Shown: in pieces, positions 55,795-64,000 of the stretch
Layout of the letters: each line of letters begins with the position of its first letter
How positions within the stretch are numbered: the first letter of the stretch is position 1
Assembly (NCBI GenBank): GCA_949825025.1
Contig: OX463780.1
Span: 50,161,488-50,225,487, forward strand
Direction: 5' to 3'
Length of the DNA stretch: 64,000 nt
Origin: Siphlonurus alternatus
Taxonomy: Eukaryota; Arthropoda; Insecta; Ephemeroptera; Siphlonuridae
Translations under genes and position numbers: made by a program
Notes under the pieces: generated by a model
Seen by the model: only the letters and a program-made list of their open reading frames with translations
Databases searched by the model: none
Told to the model about the DNA's origin: nothing

Positions 55795-58700
55795 TCAAAT
55801 CAATTCAATTCAATTCATTTATTCAATTCATTCAATTTAAGTCAATTCAATTCAAATCAATTCAATTCAATTCAATTCAATTCAAATCAATTCAAATCAA
55901 TTCATTTATTTAATTCAATTCAATTCAATGCAGTTCAATTCAAATCAATTCAATTCAATTCATTTATTCAATTCAATTCAATTCAATTCAAATCAATTCA
56001 AATCAATTCAATTCATTTATTCAATTCAATGCAATTCAGTTCAATCCAATCCAATCCAATCCAATGCAATCCAATTCAATTTTATTCAATTCATTTATTC
56101 AATTCAATTCATTTATTCAATTCAATTCTATTCAAATCAATTCAATTCAATTCATTTATTCAATTCATTTATTCAATTCATTTATTCAATTCAATTCAAT
56201 TAATTTAATTCAATTCATTTATTCAATTCAATTCAATTTATTTCAATTCAATTCAATTCAATCAATTCAAATCAATTCAAATCAATTCAAATCAATTCAA
56301 TTCATTTATTCAATTCAATTCAATTCAAATCAATTCAATTTAATTCAATTTAATTTAATTTAATTTAATTTAATTCAATTCAATTCAATTCAATTCTTTT
56401 ATTCAATTCATTCAATTCAAGTCAATTCAATTCAAATCAATTTAATTTAATTCAATTCAAATCAATTCAAATTTATTCACTTCATTTATTCAATTCAATT
56501 CAATTCAATTCAATTCAAATAAATGCAATTCAATTCATTTATTCAATTCAATTCAATTCAATTCAAATCAATTCAATTCATTCATTCAATTCATTTATTC
56601 AATTCATTTATTCAATTCAAATCAAGTCAATTTATTTATTCAATTCATTCAATTCAAGTCAATTCAAATCAATTCAATTCAAATCAATTCAATTCATTTA
56701 TTCAATTCAAGTCAATTCAATTCAAATCAATTCAATTTGATTCAATTCAAATCAATTCAATTCATTTTTCAATTGATTCAATTCAAGTCAATTCAATTTA
56801 AATCAATTCAATTCAATTATTTAATTCAAGTCAATTCAATTCAATCAATTCAAATCAATTCAATTCAAATCAATTCAATTCAAATCAATTTAATTCAATT
56901 TAATTCAATTCAATTCAAATCAATTCAATTCATTTATTCAATTGATTCAATTCAAGTCAATTCAATTTAAATCAATTCAATTCAATTCAAATCAATTCAA
57001 TTCATTCATTCAATTCATTTATTCAATTCAATTTAATTCAATTCAATTCAATTTAATTTAATTCAATTCATTTATTCAATTTATTTCAATTTAATTCAAT
57101 TCAAATCAATTCAATTCATTTATTCAATTCAAGTCAATTCAATCAATTCAAATCAATTCAATTCAAATCAATTCAATTCAAATCAATTCATTTATTCAAT
57201 TCATTTCAATTCAAATCAATTCAATTCAAATCAATTCAATTCAAATCAATTCAAATCAATTCAATTCATTTATTCAATTTAATTCAATTCAATTCAATGC
57301 AGTTCAATTCAAATCAATTCAATTCAATTTCATTCAATTCAAATCAATTCAATTCATTTATTCAATTCATTCAATTCAAGTCAATTCAATTTAAATCAAT
57401 TCAAATTAATTCAATTCATTTATTCAATTCAATTCAATGCAGTTCAGTTCATTTATTCAATTCAATTCACTTATTTAATTCAATTCAATTCAATTCATTT
57501 ATTCAATTCATTTATTCAATTCAATTTAATTTAATTCAATTCAATTCAATTCAATTCAATTCAATTCAATTCAATTCAATTCAATTCAATTCAATTCAAT
57601 TCAATTCAATTCAATTCATTTATTCAATTCATTCAATTCAAGTCAATTCAATTTAAATCAATTCAAATTAATTCAATTCATTTATTCAATTCAATTCAAT
57701 TCAATGCAGTTCAGTTCATTTATTCAATTCAATTCACTTATTTAATTCAATTCAATTCATTTATTCAATTCATTTATTCAATTCAATTCATTTATTCAAT
57801 TCATTCAATTCAATTCAATTCAATTCAATTCGATTCAATTCAAATCAATTTAATTCAATTTAATTTAATTCAATTTAATTCAATTCAAATCAATTCAATT
57901 CATTTATTCAATTCAATTCAATTCAAATCAATGCAATTCAATTCATTTATTCAATTCAATTCAATTCAATTCAATTCAATTCAATTCAATTCAATTCAAT
58001 TCAATTCATTCATTCAATTCATTTATTCAATTCAATTTTATTCAATTCAATTTTATTCAATTCAATTTAATTTAATTCAATTCATTTATTCAATTCAATT
58101 CAATTTATTTCAATTCAATTTAATTCAATTCAAATCAAATCAATTCATTTATTCAATTCAAGTCAATTCAATTCAATCAATTCAAATCAAATCAATTCAA
58201 TTCATTTATTCAATTCAATTCAATTCAATTCATTTATTCAATTCATTTCAATTCAAGTCAATTCAATTCAAATCAATTCAATTCAATTCAATCCAAATCA
58301 ATTCAATTCATTTATTCAATTCATTTATTCAATTCAATTCAATTCAATTTAATTTAATTCAATTCATTTATTCAATTCAATTCAATTTATTTCAATTCAA
58401 TTTAATTCAATTCAATTCAATTCAATTCAATTCAAATCAATTCAATTCAATTCATTTATTCAATTCAATTCAATTCAATTTAATTTAATTCAATTCATTT
58501 ATTCAATTCAATTCAATTTATTTCAATTCAATTTAATTCAATTCAATTCAAATCAATTCAATTCATTTATTCAATTCAATTCAATTCAATCAATTCAAAT
58601 CAATTCAAATCAATTCATTTATTCAATTCATTTCAATTCAATTCATTTATTCAATTCATTCAATTCAAGTCAATTCAATTCAAATCAATTCAATTCGATT

Positions 58701-58950
58701 CAATTCAAATCAATTTAATTCAATTTAATTCAATTCAATTTAATTCAATTCAAATCAATTCAAATCAATTCAATTCAATTCAATTCAATTCAATTCAATT
58801 CAAATCAATTCAATTCAATTCAAATCAATTCAATTCAATTTAATTTAATTTAATTCAATTCAAATCAATTCAATTCTTTTATTCAATTCATTCAATTCAA
58901 GTCAATTCAATTCAAATCAATTTAATTTATATCAATTCAAATTTATTCAA
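55795..58950. repeat. About 5.1-kb-spaced duplication, first copy
   Basis: Landmarks recur downstream: AATCC cluster 56,043/61,093, AAATAAATGC about 56,518/61,578, paired TTTTATTC steps about 58,037/63,200, TTCGATT 58,696/63,840. The offset rises from 5,050 to 5,144. This clean copy is the reference for the irregular stretch at 62,285-63,190. Confidence 0.75.
56043..56072. repeat. (AATCC)n landmark cluster 10
   Basis: 30-bp cluster in macro-block C. Downstream TTCTATTCAAATC lacks the CAATT step present in clusters 1-9. Confidence 0.9.
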
Positions 58951-61092
58951 TTCATTTATTCAATTCAATTCAATTCAAATCAATGCAATTCAATTCATTT
59001 ATTCAATTCAATTCAATTCAAATCAATTCAATTCATTTATTCAATTCAATTCAATTCAAATCAATTCAATTCATTCATTCAATTCATTTATTCAATTCAA
59101 TTCAATTCAATTTAATTCAATTCAATTCAATATAATTAAATTTAATTTATTTATTCAATTCAATTCAATTTATTTCAATTCAATTTAATTCAATTCAAAT
59201 CAATTCAATTCATTTATTCAATTCAAGTCAATTTAATTCAATCAATTCAAATCAATTCAATTCAAATCAATTCAAATCAATTCAATTCATTTATTCAATT
59301 CATTTCAATTCAAATCAATTCAAGTCAATTCAAATCAATTCAAATCAATTCAAATCAATTCATTTATTCAATTCAAATCAATTCAATTCAATTCATTCAT
59401 TCAATTCATTTATTCAATTCAAGTCAATTCAATCAATTCAAATCAATTCAATTCAAATCAATTCAATTCAAATCAATTCAATTCATTTATTCAATTCATT
59501 TCAATTCAAATCAATTCAATTTTAAATCAATTCAAATCAATTCAATTCATTTATTCAATTTAATTCAATTCAATTCAATGCAGTTCAATTCAAATCAATT
59601 CAATTCAATTTCATTCAATTCAAATCAATTCAATTCATTTATTCAATTCATTCAATTCAAGTCAATTCAATTTAAATCAATTCAAATTAATTCAATTCAT
59701 TTATTCAATTCAATTCAATGCAGTTCAGTTCATTTATTCAATTCAATTCACTTATTTAATTCAAATCAATTCAATTCATTCATTCAATTCATTTATTCAA
59801 TTCATTTATTCAATTCAAATCAAGTCAATTTATTTATTCAATTCATTCAATTCAAGTCAATTCAAATCAATTCAATTCAAATCAATTCAATTCATTTATT
59901 CAATTCAAGTCAATTCAATTCAATCAATTCAAATCAAATCAATTCAATTTGATTCAATTCAAATCAATTCAATTCATTTTTCAATTGATTCAATTCAAGT
60001 CAATTCAATTTAAATCAATTCAATTCAATTATTTAATTCAAGTCAATTCAATTCAATCAATTCAAATCAATTCAATTCAAATCAATTCAATTCGATTCAA
60101 TTCAAATCAATTTAATTCAATTTAATTCAAATCAATTCAATTCATTTATTCAATTGATTCAATTCAAGTCAATTCAATTTAAATCAATTCAATTCAATTC
60201 AAATCAATTCAATTCATTCATTCAATTCATTTATTCAATTCAATTTAATTCAATTCAATTCAATTTAATTTAATTCAATTCATTTATTCAATTTATTTCA
60301 ATTTAATTCAATTCAAGTCAATTCAATTTAAATCAATTCAAATTAATTCAATTCATTTATTCAATTCAATTCAATGCAGTTCAGTTCATTTATTCAATTC
60401 AATTCACTTATTTAATTCAATTCAATTCAATTCAATTCATTTATTCAATTCATTTATTCAATTCAATTCAATTCAAATCAATTCAATTCATTCATTCAAT
60501 TCATTTATTCAATTCAATTCAATTCAATTTAATTCAATTCAATTCAATTCAATTCAATATAATTAAATTTAATTTATTTATTCAATTCAATTCAATTTAT
60601 TTCAATTCAATTTAATTCAATTCAAATCAATTCAATTCATTTATTCAATTCAAGTCAATTTAATTCAATCAATTCAAATCAATTCAATTCAAATCAATTC
60701 AAATCAATTCAATTCATTTATTCAATTCATTTCAATTCAAATCAATTCAAGTCAATTCAAATCAATTCAAATCAATTCAAATCAATTCATTTATTCAATT
60801 CAATTCAATTCAATTCAAATCAATTCAATTCAATTCATTTATTCAATTCATTCAATTTAAGTCAATTCAATTCAAATCAATTCAATTCAATTCAATTCAA
60901 TTCAAATCAATTCAAATCAATTCATTTATTTAATTCAATTCAATTCAATGCAGTTCAATTCAAATCAATTCAATTCAATTCAATGCAGTTCAATTCAAAT
61001 CAATTCAATTCAATTCATTTATTCAATTCAATTCAATTCAAATCAATTCAAATCAATTCAATTCATTTATTCAATTCAATGCAATTCAGTTC

Positions 61093-61122
61093 AATCCAAT
61101 CCAATCCAATCCAATGCAATCC
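61093..61122. repeat. (AATCC)n landmark cluster 11
   Basis: 30-bp cluster 5,050 bases after cluster 10, with the same shortened TTCTATTCAAATC, which ties these two copies together. Confidence 0.9.
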
Positions 61123-62284
61123 AATTCAATTTTATTCAATTCATTTATTCAATTCAATTCATTTATTCAATTCAATTCTATTCAAATCAATTCAATTCAA
61201 TTCATTTATTCAATTCATTTATTCAATTCATTTATTCAATTCAATTCAATTCAATTAATTTAATTCAATTCATTTATTCAATTCAATTCAATTTATTTCA
61301 ATTCAATTCAATTCAATCAATTCAAATCAATTCAAATCAATTCAAATCAATTCAATTCATTTATTCAATTCAATTCAATTCAATTCAAATCAATTCAATT
61401 TAATTCAATTTAATTTAATTTAATTTAATTTAATTCAATTCAATTCAATTCAATTCTTTTATTCAATTCATTCAATTCAAGTCAATTCAATTCAAATCAA
61501 TTTAATTTAATTCAATTCAAATCAATTCAAATTTATTCACTTCATTTATTCAATTCAATTCAATTCAATTCAATTCAAATAAATGCAATTCAATTCATTT
61601 ATTCAATTCAATTCAATTCAATTCAAATCAATTCAATTCATTCATTCAATTCATTTATTCAATTCATTTATTCAATTCAAATCAAGTCAATTTATTTATT
61701 CAATTCATTCAATTCAAGTCAATTCAAATCAATTCAAATCAATTCAATTCATTTATTCAATTCAAGTCAATTCAATTCAATCAATTCAAATCAATTCAAT
61801 TTGATTCAATTCAAATCAATTCAATTCATTTTTCAATTGATTCAATTCAAGTCAATTCAATTTAAATCAATTCAATTCAATTATTTAATTCAAGTCAATT
61901 CAATTCAATCAATTCAAATCAATTCAATTCAAATCAATTCAATTCGATTCAATTCAAATCAATTTAATTCAATTTAATTCAATTCAATTCAAATCAATTC
62001 AATTCATTTATTCAATTGATTCAATTCAAGTCAATTCAATTTAAATCAATTCAATTCAAATCAATTCAATTCATTCATTCAATTCATTTATTCAATTCAA
62101 TTTAATTCAATTCAATTCAATTTAATTTAATTCAATTCATTTATTCAATTTATTTCAATTTAATTCAATTCAAATCAATTCAATTCATTTATTCAATTCA
62201 AGTCAATTCAATCAATTCAAATCAATTCAATTCAAATCAATTCAATTCAAATCAATTCAATTCATTTATTCAATTCATTTCAAT

Positions 62285-63190
62285 TAAAATAAATTCAATT
62301 CAAATCAATTCAATTCAAATCAATTCATTATTCAATTTCAATTCAATTCAATTCAATTCAAATCAATTCAAATCAATTCAATTCAATTCATCAATTCAAT
62401 TCAATTCATTATTCAATTCATTCAATTCAAGTCAATCAATTTAATCAATTCAATTAATTCATTCAATTCAATTCAATTCAATTCAATGCAGTTCAGTTCA
62501 TTTATTCAATTCAATTCAATTATTTAATCAATTCAATTCAATTCATTTATTCAATTCAATTAATTCAATTCATTAATTCAATTCAATTCAATTCAATTCA
62601 ATTCAATTCAATTCAATTCAATTCAATTCAATTCAATTCAATTCATTTCAATTCAATTCAATTCAATTCAATTCAATTCAATCAATTCAAATTACAATTC
62701 ATTTATTCAATTCAATCAATTCAATGCATTCAGTCAATTCAATTCAATTCAGCATTATTCAATTCCAATTCAATTCATTTATTCAATTCAATACAATTCA
62801 ATTCATTCAATTCAATTCATTCAAATTCAATTCAATCAATTCAATCAATTCAAATCAATTCAATTCAATTCAATTCAATTCAATCACATCAATTCAATTC
62901 AATTCAATCATCAATTCAATTCAATTCAAACAACATCAAATCAATTCAATTCAATTCAATTCAAATCAATTCAATTCAATCATTTCAATTCAATTTAATT
63001 CAATTTCAATCAATTTAATCAATTACAAATCAATTCAATTCAATTAATCAATTCATTCAATCAAGTCAATTCAAATCAATTAATTCAATTCAAATCAATT
63101 CAAATTCATCAATTCAATTCAATTCAATCAATCAATGCAATTCAATTCAATTCAATCAATTCAATTCAATTCATTCAATTCAATCATTAT
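62285..63190. other. Irregular, gap-rich satellite stretch
   Basis: The strict 5-nt phase collapses here. The usual TTCATTTATTC appears as TTCATTATTC four times (about 62,326, 62,405, 62,753 and 63,183), CAATTC steps lose a T (CAATC), and words seen nowhere else occur: GCATTCAGTC (about 62,727), CAGCATTATTC (about 62,750), ATTACAATTC (about 62,692), AATCACATC (about 62,882) and AACAACATC (about 62,928). The corresponding stretch of the partner copy, about 57,200-58,030, is clean, and both flanks align well. Most likely uncorrected long-read sequence; a truly degenerate patch is the alternative. Confidence 0.8.
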
Positions 63191-64000
63191 TCAATTCAAT
63201 TTTATTCAATTCAATTTTATTCAATTCAATTTAATTTAATTCAATTCATTTATTCAATTCAATTCAATTTATTTCAATTCAATTTAATTCAATTCAAATC
63301 AAATCAATTCATTTATTCAATTCAAGTCAATTCAATTCAATCAATTCAAATCAAATCAATTCAATTCATTTATTCAATTCAATTCAATTCAATTCATTTA
63401 TTCAATTCATTTCAATTCAAGTCAATTCAATTCAAATCAATTCAATTCAATTCAATCCAAATCAATTCAATTCATTTATTCAATTCATTTATTCAATTCA
63501 ATTCAATTCAATTCAATTTAATTTAATTCAATTCATTTATTCAATTCAATTCAATTTATTTCAATTCAATTTAATTCAATTCAATTCAATTCAATTCAAT
63601 TCAAATCAATTCAATTCAATTCATTTATTCAATTCAATTCAATTCAATTTAATTTAATTCAATTCATTTATTCAATTCAATTTATTTCAATTCAAATCAA
63701 TTCAATTCATTTATTCAATTCAATTCAATTCAATCAATTCAAATCAATTCAAATCAATTCATTTATTCAATTCATTTCAATTCAATTCATTTATTCAATT
63801 CATTCAATTCAAGTCAATTCAATTCAAATCAATTCAATTCGATTCAATTCAAATCAATTTAATTCAATTTAATTCAATTCAATTTAATTCAATTCAAATC
63901 AATTCAAATCAATTCAATTCAATTCAATTCAAATCAATTCAATTCATTCATTCAATTCATTTATTCAATTCAATTCAATTCAATTTAATTCAATTCAATT

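Larger units (their letters stand above)
51200..57470. repeat. Macro-block, copy C, interrupted by the LINE
   Basis: Same landmark order as A and B, with TATATCAGTTC at about 51,233, CAAGTCATTTATTTAATTC at about 54,735, an AATCC cluster at 56,043 and AAATAAATGC at about 56,518. After subtracting the 1,645 bp of element plus duplication, the offset from copy B is about 5,780-5,840. Private changes here include GATTTATTC near 53,733. Confidence 0.75.
53346..64000. repeat. AATTC pentamer satellite array, right arm
   Basis: The same satellite resumes directly after the retroelement, in the same orientation and at the higher-order position where the left arm stopped. The order of variants after 53,346 follows 45,920 onward, including the GTCAA, TTCAATTCCAATC and TTAAG steps. 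The array runs off the end of the window. No gene is visible. The stretch 62,285-63,190 is irregular and is listed separately. Confidence 0.98.
60815..64000. repeat. About 5.1-kb-spaced duplication, second copy (runs off the window)
   Basis: Follows the order of 55,795-58,950. A doubled TGCAGTTC step at 60,950-60,985 is specific to this copy. The middle third (62,285-63,190) is degraded by small gaps, while both flanks are regular. Confidence 0.75.

Noticed and set aside
1..64000. Telomeric repeat array
   Set aside because: No TTAGG, TTAGGC, TCAGG or TTAGGG tracts occur. The unit is AATTC, and it continues on both sides of an internal LINE.

Overview
The window is almost entirely one AT-rich satellite array. 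The unit is the pentamer AATTC (read as TTCAA/CAATT on the + strand), and it fills about 62.3 kb of the 64 kb. The only other DNA is a 1.64-kb fragment of a non-LTR (LINE) retrotransposon at 51,706-53,345 on the minus strand. A pentamer satellite tens of kilobases long, hit by a 5'-truncated LINE with a Jockey/CR1-like reverse transcriptase, points to eukaryotic heterochromatin. The C-terminal style of the protein (YHxYNTRNK, then LPxxLKxI and FRTKLKxxL) is one I associate with arthropod, especially insect, elements. The species cannot be named from the window. I see no host gene, tRNA, rRNA, CRISPR array or telomeric repeat.

Layout. 1-51,705 is the left arm of the satellite, 51,706-53,345 the retroelement, and 53,346-64,000 the right arm. 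The array is not a plain run. A small set of variants (ATCAA, GTCAA, TTTAA, TGCAA, TGCAG, AATCC, the octamer TTCATTTA, and 4-mer steps) recurs in fixed order and builds a nested higher-order architecture. Visible levels are: a module of about 1 kb found at least five times; a tandem pair of about 4.4 kb at 4.1-12.8 kb; a tandem pair of about 2.95 kb at 28.7-34.5 kb; a block at 26.7-31.5 kb matching 10.4-14.9 kb; a macro-block present three times (37.6-42.1, 45.4-50.0 and 51.2-57.5 kb); and a last duplication of 55.8-58.9 kb into 60.8-64.0 kb. Eleven (AATCC)n clusters act as mileposts.

The LINE lies in the third macro-block copy. The other two copies keep the unoccupied site, which fixes the insertion point and a 5-bp target-site duplication (ATTTA). 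The fragment has an open frame from inside the reverse-transcriptase domain to its stop codon, a 3' UTR with a (TA/CATA)n microsatellite, and a TAAA-type tail.

The many long + strand open frames in the satellite are a property of the repeat. All three frames of (TTCAA)n read the same stop-free pentapeptide (I-Q-F-N-S), while the other strand has TGA every 15 nt in each frame. I do not annotate them as genes. One stretch, 62,285-63,190, loses the regular phase through many single-base gaps and looks like unpolished sequence. I found no gene-encoded novel system. What deserves attention is the array architecture, the dated retroelement insertion and the protein-binding potential of the pentamer.
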